Below are positions 44,001 through 54,717 of a stretch of DNA of 64,000 nucleotides, piece after piece. The translations under genes and the position numbers were made by a program. The notes beneath the pieces are model-generated. The model saw only the letters and a list, made by a program, of their open reading frames with translations. It was not told where the DNA came from and made no database searches. This DNA is from Podaxis mareebaensis (taxonomy: Eukaryota > Basidiomycota > Agaricomycetes > Agaricales > Agaricaceae). Location of the stretch: the NCBI GenBank assembly GCA_018524725.1, contig JAEUWP010000335.1, forward strand, positions 682,001-746,000. The letters are read 5' to 3'. Each line of letters starts with the position of its first letter. Position 1 is the first letter of the stretch.

Positions 44001-47000
44001 TTGGATGAATGGTTTGAGTATCTTCCAGATCAAGGTTTCTAACAAGTATACTGGAGACGACTTCGATGAGGATCTGAGGACCGTCCTACGCCGCTCTGGT
44101 TGCAAAGGCGAGAAGATCTGCTTCATTATGGATGAATCCAATGTCCTCGACTCTGGATTCCTGGAGAGGATGAATACGCTCCTGGCGAATGCTGAAGTTC
44201 CTGGTCTGTTCGAAGGAGATGAACACGCGGCTTTGATGACTGCATGCAAAGAAGGGTCTCAGCGTGACGGCTTGATGTTAGATTCGCCTGAGGAATTATA
44301 TAAGTGGTTCACGCAACAGGTGGCGAAGAATCTGCATGTAGTCTTCACGATGAATCCTCCGGAGAATGGTCTCGCGTCGAGAGCCGCCACTTCTCCCGCC
44401 TTGTTCAATCGTTGCGTGTTGGATTGGTTTGGTGACTGGTCTGACCAGGCTTTGTATCAAGTCGGTATGGAATTCACGCACACCCTCGACCTCGATCTTC
44501 CTTCGTACAACCCACCCGCCCACTTCCCTATTGCTTACCGCGGTTTGTCGATGCCTCCCCTTCACCGTACTGCCGTTGTCAATGCTCTCGTGCACGTCCA
44601 TCAATCGCTCCACCAAATCAACCAACGTCTCAGTCGTCGTCAAGGCAGATACAACTATGTTACCCCTCGCCACTACCTCGACTTGTGTGTATACTTTCCC
44701 CCTGGTCTTATCGCAAAATACCAACTAACTTCTCTTGTAGCATTAACCACTACGTTAAGTTGTATACCGAGAAGCGAGACGAACTCGAGGAACAGCAAAG
44801 GCACTTGCATGTTGGCTTGGACAAGCTTCGCGACACCGTCACTCAGGTCGAAGATCTTCGCAAGAGTTTGGCCATCAAGAGATCTCAACTTGAGGCCAAA
44901 AACAAGGAGGCCAACGAGAAGCTCCAGCGCATGGTTGCAGATCAACAAGAGGCCGAGCAGAAGAAGGCAGCTTCCATTGAGATTCAGGCGGCCCTCGTAG
45001 AGCAGGATCGTAACATCGCAGAACGCCGCGCTGTGGTCATGGCTGACCTCGCAGATGCGGAGCCCGCCGTCGTGGAGGCCCAAGCTGCTGTCAGCAACAT
45101 CAAGCGACAACACCTCCAGGAAGTCCGTACGATGGCCAATCCTCCGGAGGCAGTGAAAATTGCTATGGAGTCGGTCTGTACGATCCTCGGCCACAAGATC
45201 GACAGTTGGCGTACTGTACAGGGTATTATTCGTCGTGATGACTTCATCCAGCGCATCGTGAACTTTGACACCAACACCCTGACCAAGGGTCTCAGAGAAC
45301 TCATGAAAAGGGACTTCCTCAGTCGACCCACCTACAAATTCGAAACGGTCAACCATGCCAGTAAGGCTTGTGGTCCTTTGGTCAAGTGGGTTATTGCACA
45401 AGTTCGTTTCTCCGAGATCCTCGACAAGGTTGAACCACTGCGGAACGAAGTGCAGTCTCTCGAGAATCAAGCCGAGACTACCAAAAAGCAGGCCGCGGCC
45501 ATCATTGAGATGATCGCGGAACTTGAGAAGAAGATTGCAAGGTACAAGGATGAATATGCCCTCCTCATCAGCGATGTTCAAGCTATCAAGGCGGAGATGG
45601 AGCGCGTGCAGGGCAAGGTAGATAGGAGCATGAAGTTGCTGGAGAGTCTGTCGTCCGAGAGAAATCGTTGGGAAGCCGGAAGCCGTACCTTCGATGTGGA
45701 GATGAGCACCATCGTTGGGGACGTCTTACTTTCTGCGGCCTTCTTGGCTTATGGTGGTTTCTTTGACCAACACTATCGTGAAATCATGTGGCAGGAATGG
45801 TCGGGTCACCTTGCGGACGCAAACATCAAGTATAAGCATGAGCTCGCATTCACCGAATACCTTTCCACAGCGGACGATCGTCTCAGCTGGCAATCCAAAT
45901 CACTGCCGTCAGACAACCTTACCACCGAGAACGCTATCATGCTCAAACGCTTCAACCGCTACCCTCTCATCATTGACCCGACTGGACAAGCAACTACTTT
46001 CCTTCTCAACGAATACAAGGAACGCAAGATCACAGTGACCAGCTTCTTGGACGAAGCCTTCTTGAAGGTCCTGGAGAGCGCTCTTCGTTTCGGCAATCCC
46101 CTGCTTATCCAAGATGTCGAACACCTTGACCCAATTCTCAACGCTGTTCTCAACAAGGAGATCAGGCGTACTGGTGGTCGTGTCCTCATTCGTCTAGGAA
46201 GCCAGGACATTGATTTCTCTCCCTCATTCACCATGTTCCTTTCGACTAGGGATCCTTCCGTCGAATTCTCTCCTGACATATGCAGTCGTGTGACGTTCGT
46301 CAACTTCACCATGACAAGAAGCAGTCTGCAAAGTCAATCACTCGACCAAGTCCTAAAGGTGGAACGGCCCGACACGGAACGCAAGAGGACGGACCTCATG
46401 AAAATTCAGGGAGAATTCCGCCTCAGGCTTCGCACACTGGAGAAGTTGCTCCTACAAGCTCTCAATGAATCCTCGGGCAACATCTTGGACGATGACAAGG
46501 TCATAGATACTTTGGAAACTCTGAAACGCGAAGCTGCAGATATTACCCGTAAGGTCGAGGAGACAGACATCGTCATGAAAGAGGTAGAACAAGTCACCGC
46601 CGAATACCTCCCACTGGCGCAAGCCTGCAGTTCCGTCTTCTTTGTCTTGGAACAACTCAATATCATCAACCACTTCTATCAATTCTCTCTCCGCTTCTTC
46701 TTGGACATCTTCGATTACATCCTTCACCACAATCCCAACCTCAAGAACGTGTCCGACTATAATGCTCGAAGGGAGATTCTGCTCAAGGACCTCTTCCTCA
46801 TTGTGTACAAGAGAACCTCTCGCGCACTATTGTACAAAGATCACCTCATGCTTGCCGTACTTCTTGCACAAGTGAAATTGCGAGGCGTGGAAGAAATTGG
46901 AGACGAGCTTGAATTCCTCCTGGAGAGTGGGGACGGTGTAGCAACCACGGCCACGATAGCTCAAACGCAGAACATCTCTGTTCTTTCGCCTGAGCAAGCC

Positions 47001-49345
47001 CTTCGTCTTGAGGCCTACGCCAAACACTCAATATTCAAGCCAGTTCAGACGCATATCGCCGATCATGAAAGCGAATGGGCGTCCTTCCTTGAGGCAGATG
47101 CCCCAGAGAACAAGGTGCCTACTCCTTGGGAACCAAGCACTCGTGCGTATTGCCAATCCAAATGTCCTTATTCATCTCATTCTCTCTTGTACAGCGGCTG
47201 TCGAGGCGATCCGCGCCCTCTTGATCATCAAGTGCTTCAGGCCTGATCGACTGCTTCAAGCGACCACCTTGTTTGTTAGAAATGTCTTTGAGATTGACCT
47301 AGCTCAAGTCTCGAGTTATGACCTTAGTGCCATCGTTGCCGATGAGGTTCTTCCGGCAACCCCTGTGTCACTCGTGTCCGTTCCTGGGTATGACGCTAGT
47401 TACCGCGTGGAGAATCTCATTAAGAATACCGGAGCACGGTCCGCTTCTGTTGCAATGGGTTCTCAAGAAGGTTTCACTCTGGCGGATCAAGCCATTGCTG
47501 CGGCGTCCAGGCAAGGCACATGGGTTTTGCTCAAGAATGTCCACCTTTCGCCAACCTGGCTCGGTCAACTGGAAAAGAAGCTTCAGACTCTCAATCCCCA
47601 CCGCAACTTCCGACTCTTCCTCACAATGGAGGCGAATCCCTCAATTCCTGTCAACATTCTCCGTCAGTCCCGCCTCATCATGAACGAGCCACCTCCAGGT
47701 ATCAAAGCCAATCTCTTGGATTCTCTGCGTTCCATTCCTTCGTCCAGGCTTTCTCAAGGACCTGCTGAGAAAGTCAGGCTATACTTCCTTCTGGCATGGT
47801 TCCATGCTGTTGTCCAAGAACGTCTCCGATATGTTCCTCTTGGATGGAGTAAAACATACGACTTCAACGATTCCGATATGGCTTCGGCGTTTACTACTAT
47901 CGACACATGGCTTAGCATGGCGGCACGTGGAAAGACCAACCTTGATCCTGCGACTATTCCGTGGGACGCCCTGCGAACTCTCATCAAGCAATCTGTCTAT
48001 GGTGGCCGGATTGACAGTGACTTTGATCAGAGGATCCTCGATGCGTTTGTAGATGGCCTCTTTACGCCTATGGCTTACAATGTCGATTTTGACCTCGTGC
48101 CTACGCTAGCCGGCCAGCAGCAATTATTGGGAGTCCCGGATGGAACAAAGATGGAACACTTCCTATCATGGGTACATGCACTCCCCGACCGTGAGCCACC
48201 ATCATGGCTGAGCTTACCACCAACTGCGGAGCGTGTCATTGCCGTCGCTCAAGGTGTGCTCCTGTCCTTGAAATCCAACCAGGAACCGCACTAACGAACA
48301 TAAATACAGGTAATGAGCTGCTCGGCAAGTTGAGGAAGATGAGAATGCTTGCCGATGACGAGGATGAAGTTGCGTCCACAACAACTGCCAAATCTCAGTC
48401 TGCGCAGCCCGCGTGGATGAGGACGCTTTATGAGCGTTGCCGTGAATGGCTTGATCAACTTCCTTTGGTGCGTTAACCTTGTCACGCGATACTAACAACT
48501 ACTCATCGTCAAACCTAGCAATTTGCTACCCTACCTAGGCAATCTGCAGATAATCAGGATCCTCTATACAGGCTATTCTCGCGTGAGGGGTCCATTGGTC
48601 GTAAACTCCTCGATCAAGTGAGGAAAGACTTGGGAGACGTCGTCAAGGTTTGCCGAGGAGAGCTCAAACAGACCAACCACCTCCGAACTCTTATGAGCGC
48701 TCTCACGAAGGGCAAGTTTCTCAATCGTAAAGCAGCATAACTCGTAATGATACAGTACACAGGTACCATCCCCGAACATTGGAGAAGATACAAGGTGAAC
48801 AAGGCAATGGCTGTCTCTGGCTGGATTGTCGATTTCGCTCGTCGCTTGCAACAACTTGATCACATCGCGGGTGCGGACAACTTGAGCAATGTGGAAGTCT
48901 GGCTAGGGGGATTGTTCTTCCCTGAGGCCTATATCACTGCCACACGACAGGCCGTCGCACATAGGAAGAAATGGAGTCTTGAGACCCTGCACCTGCGACT
49001 GGATCTCGAGCGCGTCAACGATCCTGAAGCTTTCATTGTAGATGGTGTGTGTGTTTCACCTACGTTCTGTACAAGTTACTGACGGCATTTCAAGGCCTGG
49101 CTCTTGAAGGTGCCTCATGGGTGACTGATAAGCTTGTTCTCAATGATGGCGAGGTTGTTAGGCTCAATGCCTCACAAATCCGTTGGGTACAAGCCGATGA
49201 CTCGGAATGCGATGCGTTGGTCAACTTACCTGTATACTTGAACGGTGACCGGAGTGACGTGTTGTTCACTGTTGACTTGCCGTTCGACCGCAGCGCTGAA
49301 TCATTGGTTGCGATGAGGGCGGTTTGCTTGACGGCTGGAGGCTAG
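38068..49345 (+). CDS. dhc2: Cytoplasmic dynein heavy chain, motor half (dhc2-type split gene)
   Basis: The gene begins in the linker region ([16 protein letters not shown], then [16 protein letters not shown]) rather than the tail, and runs to the normal C-terminus. Walker A motifs are [10 protein letters not shown] (AAA1, about 40663), [10 protein letters not shown] (AAA2, about 41702), [10 protein letters not shown] (AAA3, about 42877) and GVSGSGKTTL (AAA4, about 43902, split by an intron). The coiled-coil stalk and microtubule-binding domain lie at about 44760-45700 ([19 protein letters not shown] up, then back from [20 protein letters not shown]). AAA5, AAA6 and the C-terminal domain follow. 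The tail of about 1100-1300 residues that dimerises and binds intermediate chains is missing. In Agaricomycetes the heavy chain is known to be encoded by two genes; this is the motor part. The first exon (ATG at 38068) and its donor are uncertain. Confidence 0.9.
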
Positions 49346-49501
49346 ACGCAGAGTTTCTTGCATACATGATTGAGAGAATAGCTTAATACCCTTTGCTGAT
49401 TTACGACCAAGATACCTTGCATGTTTCTCGATCTCTCGTGACATTCATTAGTGGCATTACGACTATAGTTATGATTTTGGAGCGATGTTTCAATAGATTT
49501 A

Positions 49502-50686
49502 TTATGTTTCTTCCACGACACTGCTGCCACCAACGACCTCGAGTACCTGCCAGTCTATTTCGATACCCTGTTGTCTGAAAATAGTGCGAGCATCTTCAGC
49601 AATGGCCTCGAAACCATGTGTTGCAAGCGCGAGGATGGTGGGTCCAGCACCCGAAAGGCAGATACCCAGTAAACCTGGGTGAGTTGCTGGAGTGATCTGA
49701 GATGTCACCTCAGGCAACCCTGGAATCTGATAACAACATGAACCATAGATATGCAGTGAAGAGACTGATGGCGTACAAGGGTCTTTCTGTATGGCTGGTG
49801 AATGCGGTCCTTCATGGCCTCGTAAATGAGATCGGGATCAGGTGGTGTTTGCGCAAGGGCGGTTGTGAGCACGGCTAGTCTCTGCAAATTGAAGACCTAC
49901 AACGGGCTTTCAATGCTTTGGAAGTGGAGTCGCAACGCGTGGACTCACCAAGTCCTTCCTCGAATACTCCGTAGGTAACACGCTTCTCGCTTTGGCCGTA
50001 CTCAGCTCGAATCTCGGAATGATTGCAATGGCTTTGATACTCTCTGACCACCCAAACCTGACATAGTGCCCAATCCCAAACGGTGGTACAGGAGGATTCA
50101 ACCCCCAATCCTCACCAGCATCAGGCGGATACTCGGGCAAAACCTCACTCAGAGGCACACTCGCAGCTTCACTCGCAGCCTCATCCAACTCTTTCAAATA
50201 CGATCCAACAAATCCACCCACAAGAGCAGCAGTAACGTTATCCGGATGTCTCTCCACCATCAACGCAAAATCAAGTAAACGTTCCGTTGGAAGGTTGAGG
50301 TTACCCAGAACGTTGCCGAGGAGCACGCCTGCGATGACTGCTGCACCGGATGATCCCAACCCACGACCGAATGGAATTTCATTGTGTGCGTGGATGATTA
50401 GGTTTGAAGGGAATCTGTTGATGGCGTGACAGCGGAGGACGTAGAGGGCCACGCGCGTTGTGAGGTTTTTGTAGGCGTCCAGGGGAACTTCGTCGGCGCC
50501 TTCGCCTGTGTATGTGATTTTGGGTTGGACGTAAGGTGAGGAGGAGGTGGTGGTGGGTGTGAGTGGGTGGGCGACGGTGAGTGTGAGGGATAGGGAAAGA
50601 GAGAGACCAACGACGTCAAAGCCTGGTCCGATGTTGGCTGATGTCGCTGGGACTTGGATTTTAAATTTACGGAGAGGAGTCGGCAT
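49502..50686 (-). CDS. THR1: Homoserine kinase
   Basis: Exons 49949-50686, 49777-49896 and 49502-49726 give 360 residues, close to yeast Thr1 (357). It is a GHMP kinase: motif 1 is KIQVPATSANIGPGFDVVGL, motif 2 is the ATP loop PFGRGLGSSGAAVIAG, and motif 3 is GICLSGAGPTILALA near the C-terminus. VERHPDNVTAALVGGFVGS is also typical. It phosphorylates L-homoserine with ATP in the cytosol, the step before threonine synthase. It ends 156 bases from the dynein stop codon in convergent order. Confidence 0.96.
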
Positions 50687-51268
50687 GTTTTTTCGATTCT
50701 AATAATGCCTTCTATTCCTTTCTTTGAAATTGAGATCTTCAGAAACGACCCAAGTCTTCTATCCAGACTGGATCTCTTGATGGGGAAAGTGAGAGCCGAA
50801 AATAGAGAGGGAATGGGAATCCTGGGGAGGTATTGAGTTGTGTGTGAGTGAAATGGGGACCTGGGGGAGGCTGGAGAACCCCCGCGGATATTGAATTCAG
50901 GGTGAGGAGAGAGAAAAGGATCGAGGGGTCAGATCTAAGCTATCCAGGCGTGCTGCCAAGTCATCGCCAGTAAGCCATCCTGCGCCGGCGTTTATCTTGT
51001 TATTTATCTCCGAAGCTTTCGTCCTCCGGATCAAACATGTCCGATGGTGCATACCCGTTTCGAGGTCTAACGGCCTGGATTCAAGTTCTACTAGTCAACT
51101 AATTCGTCTAAGATACGGCGAGTGACTATAAGTGTCCAGTTATACACGTCAAGCCAAAGTGAATAATAGGAACAGTGTAGAGAGAGGGATAAAGACACAA
51201 TTAACTTAATTTAAAACGACGGGAAAGGAAAAAGCACAAGAGGAAAAGATAAAAGAGGCGAGTCAATG
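50687..51268. other. Intergenic region
   Basis: 5' region of THR1 and 3' region of the Gln/Tyr-rich protein gene (both minus). A short GA/CT-rich stretch lies near the THR1 start. Nothing else recognised. Confidence 0.5.
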
Positions 51269-53527
51269 CTACCTCGCTGTAGACTGTGACGCCTGCTGCG
51301 TCGGATATGTACCATAGTAACTCTGTTGCTGTTGAGGCTGGTACCCATTCGCAACCACACCGGCCGTCGCCCTCGCAGGCAAAGTTGGGACAACACCTCC
51401 CTGCGACTGGCCAGCATACCCTACCCAAGCCCCTGTAGCAGCCCCTGTCCCAGCTTTGTTCATTGCAACAGTGTTTGCAACAGCTGGCGTTGTTGCCGCG
51501 TTCCCTGTTCTCTGCTGTGCTGGCTGCTGGTAATACGTTCCATACGTTGCCGTTGTTGCAGGTTGGGGTGTTCCTCGGCCTGTTGACGTAGTCCCAGCAG
51601 TCGCAGCAGCTGCAGCTTGTGAGTACTGTGCGTGTGCGAACCAACTCGAGTATGCCGCGTATGGCTGCTGGCTCGTTGCTCCGGCACCATAAGCTTGCTG
51701 GCCGTAATACTGTTGCTGCTGCTGTGCTCCTTGGATATAATTTTGGTAATAGGATGTCGCGCCAGGTTTGTATGGGGTATATGTGGTAGTGCCGGCTGTA
51801 GTAGCTGCAGGCCGATACGCTTGTGTTTGTCCAGGAGCCTGATACGGGTAGGTATACCCAGCATAGGGGGTAGTGGTCGGTGTAGCAGTTGAAGCTACGG
51901 GGGTAATGGAGGTTGGGGCAGGGGAGGATGACGTTGATGCTGTAGCTGGGACGGTGGAGCTGGGTCGGACCTTGACAGTCGAGTCGTCCCGGAGAGCAGT
52001 CGCTCGCGTGGGCACCAATGTACCATACCAACCAGGATGAGGTTCTAATGCCAGCGTCTTGTGAAGTTTACGCAGAACGGAAGTAGGAGGCACGACGGAA
52101 ACGACCTCGCCGTTGGCGGCTCGAGGCCGAAGCGAGGTCAAAGTCTCTAGGGATTCCATTATGCCATGAGCTAGACAGAGGTTAAGTGAAACATGAAATG
52201 AACGAGACAACAGCACGCACCAATCTCCCACTCTTCGGAAGTCTCGTCGACGGAGGTAGAGGCCGAGCCTTCTTTCGTTAGGCGATCTATTTGGAGCTCT
52301 TGGAGACGTATGAGTGCTCGCTGGTTCCTTGCTAGTAGTTCGTCCACGAGTTTCTCCAACTCGGCGTTATCGAGTGCAGCCTTGAGGTTTCGAATATCTT
52401 CGGGAGGTAAAATACCGTCGAATTCAGTTTCCACGTCAATAGGTTCCTCCTCTACCTTGTCCTTGTGCTCCACCTCTTCCACCTCCATAATACTGCCCCT
52501 GCCCTCGATCCACTCGCGTAGCTCTGCCTCTCTCTGAGCCTTTCGTTCGTGTTTGTACCACAAGGCTTGGCCAAGCTCGCGACGACCGACGAGTTCACAG
52601 TCGTGGTCAAAGGAGGGCGCGAAGCTTGCCCAGGGACCATAATCCAGGAACGCACCGGTGGTGAGACGCCTTTGAGCAGGTAGCGCCTTCTTTGTGTGGG
52701 ATTTCGGGACGTTATAAGAGCCAAGGGTGGGTATGGGTTTGGAAGAATGGGAAGAGGAGGATGTGGGAAGGATGGAAACGAGCTCGGCGTGGCCGGTGGG
52801 AAGGTCTTTCAATTGTAATGTCGGAGAAGATGGGCGTTCGGAGCTGAGGGAAGACCAGTAGTCGCCTGAGGGAAGATGCTGTACGAGGGCGTAGCGGCGT
52901 TTTGCAGGGGAGGGAGAAGGTGGGGAGGGTGGAGACTTGGGGTCATCTGGAGGAAGGTCGGAGGGGTGTTGAGGAAGGAGGGATGTTGTGTCAAGGGAGA
53001 CGGGGAGGATGTGGTGGGATGCTTGGTCGAGGAGGGAGAGAGCGAGGTTGCAAAAGTGGAGCTGTTTCGAGGCGGTGTCTGAGTGCTTTGAGCGAGGATG
53101 GGAGGAGAGAGGAAGGAGGTTGTGGACTGCAGCCTTGGAGAGGGTGAGTGTCGGTGATGGGTGAGAGTGATAGGACATACTCTGAGGACGCGGAGGGCGT
53201 GGTGCTGTGGGTTTGACAGCAGAGTGCGAAGGGAGAGGGATTGGTCTGAGGCCGTGCAAAGAGGAAAGACGCGATCCAGCAGACCGAGGGTGTCTGACCT
53301 GCACATCCTGTGTGAGCACATTCCGCCTTTGATAAATAAGAAACCGACCTCTCTAGCACATCCAGGATTTTGCGTGCATCGTCGTCTGCCAGAGGCGAGT
53401 CGGCGACGGATGATTTTGAATCTGAGGTGCGGGGGTGCTTGTGGGATTTTTCGTGCGGTGACGAAATGCGTTTCCGTTTTTTGTTTACTTGGTCGGGATT
53501 TGCAGACGAGCGTGTTGCACGAGCCAT
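51269..53527 (-). CDS. Unrecognised nuclear-type protein with Gln/Tyr-rich C-terminus
   Basis: Likely exons are 53345-53527, 52221-53298 and 51269-52170, about 720 residues. The first junction is uncertain (weak GTTTCT donor). The N-terminus is basic (MARATRSSANPDQVNKKRKR), a likely nuclear localisation signal. The middle carries a compact conserved-looking block, FLDYGPWASFAPSFDHDCEL, VGRRELGQALWYKHERK, then an acidic helix and EKLVDELLARNQRALIRLQE. Exon 3 begins AHGIMESLETLTSLRP and PGWYGTLVPTRATALRDD, then becomes a Gln/Tyr/Ala/Thr-rich tail typical of prion-like transcription or chromatin proteins. A chromatin-remodelling subunit is possible but I cannot prove a family. It is head-to-head with mL43, with 50 bases between the two ATGs. 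Confidence 0.65.
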
Positions 53528-53577
53528 ATTTCGCGCGTCTTTGTTCCCTGACAGTTATCTGCTCTTTTGGCAACTCG
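53528..53577. promoter_or_regulatory. 50-base shared promoter between divergent genes
   Basis: The whole region between the ATG of the Gln/Tyr-rich protein gene (53527, minus) and the ATG of the mL43 gene (53578, plus). Both promoters must overlap each other or lie inside the neighbour's coding sequence. No TATA box was seen. Confidence 0.6.
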
Positions 53578-54150
53578 ATGTCTCTGCCCTTTTCATTCTC
53601 CGATTCACTCTCCGATCACCCTCCCGACCTGTCTCCCGTCCCCTCATCCTCCTTGCCGCCCTCAATGCCGCCCGCCTTGCCCCTCCTCCGCGCTTCGCTG
53701 CGCACCCATCCCGCCAACGGCCACGTTGCCTTTATCCCCCAAATAAGAAAACTCGTCTTTGAGTACTGTGACAAGTGGCCCTCGTCCTATAACACACGCA
53801 CTTTCCTCCTCACCCAACTTCAGTCGCTCGCACGCGCAAATCCTCACGTCGAGGTCGTGGTCAGGCAACGAAACCACAAGGAACCTATTGTCCGCGGTTT
53901 CTATGGTGCACACTCTTTTCGTTCGCCTTTCATTCATTAATTGCCTAATTTTCTTCTTCCAGTCAACAGTCGCGACAAGGTCATTCCCCTTAATGGCCTA
54001 GAGGTTACTGGCATCCAGCAAAAGGTCCAACTATTGCTCGACTCGTCCGGCGCAAAAATAAAACCTCTCAAACGCAAACCGGTCGAGAGTACTACAGAGT
54101 CTCCAAGAGGCATCTGGAGCGGGCTCCATGCCGACAGACCAACTTTATAG
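53578..54150 (+). CDS. MRPL51: Mitochondrial large-subunit ribosomal protein mL43 (Mrpl51)
   Basis: Exons 53578-53905 and 53963-54150 give 171 residues. The L51/S25/CI-B8 fold is clear: RKLVFEYCDKWPSSYNTRTF, ARANPHVEVVVRQRNHKEPI, VRGFYVNSRDKVIPLNGLEV and KVQLLLDSSGAKIKPLKRKP. The end reads VESTTESPRGIWSGLHADRP, as in other fungal mL43 proteins. It is part of the mitochondrial ribosome's large subunit. The N-terminal 25 residues are Ser/Pro-rich and may hold the targeting signal. Confidence 0.92.
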
Positions 54151-54717
54151 CCTCCAACCCCGTCCGTCTCTCCACCGCTTCCATCACCAGCCATGTATTT
54201 ATACGCTACTTTTAATCCAACGCGCCGCTTCTCGATTCTATGCGCAAAATGACGAATCACGTGATATGAGTTAGAACCCTCCCCAAAGGTAATTTTCCTC
54301 CGTCGAATCTCTCGGCCCAAATGGACGTCTCCGCCACGCGTGCCTTGCCTCCATCTCATCCAATCCAGTCCCTTCTTCCGCATTCTTCCATGACACATTG
54401 CAGCCAGTTCCTTTTTCCTCGCATCACTACCCATCCCTAACACGTGTGAACCGTGCGGTATTAGGTATGTAACACCCCATTCTCAAAATCAAAGGGTAGG
54501 AGGGTGAAGCAACAAAGTGTTCTGGACGCCCTGACCTGTCCTTAGATATCTTCTTCTCGGGTATAAACTAGCTTCTCCCTCTAAAAGGCGCGGCGTTAAC
54601 ATCCCCACCTTTTTCTCTTTCCCTCTCTTTTCCTTTTCTTGGTCCGCCCATATCTGGGTTTTTCTTGGGCTCTCCATCCCCCCATTACCTTAACCTGGCT
54701 TTCTACTTTGTCCACCA
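54151..54717. other. Intergenic region
   Basis: 3' region of mL43 and promoter of the Ser-rich protein gene. CT-rich tracts at about 54600-54650 and 54690-54715 precede the ATG, as in many fungal promoters. A minus-strand frame at 53937-54443 is probably a shadow. Confidence 0.5.

Noticed and set aside
53937..54443. Minus-strand frame of 168 codons over the mL43 3' end
   Set aside because: It overlaps the real plus-strand gene antisense and has no domain pattern.
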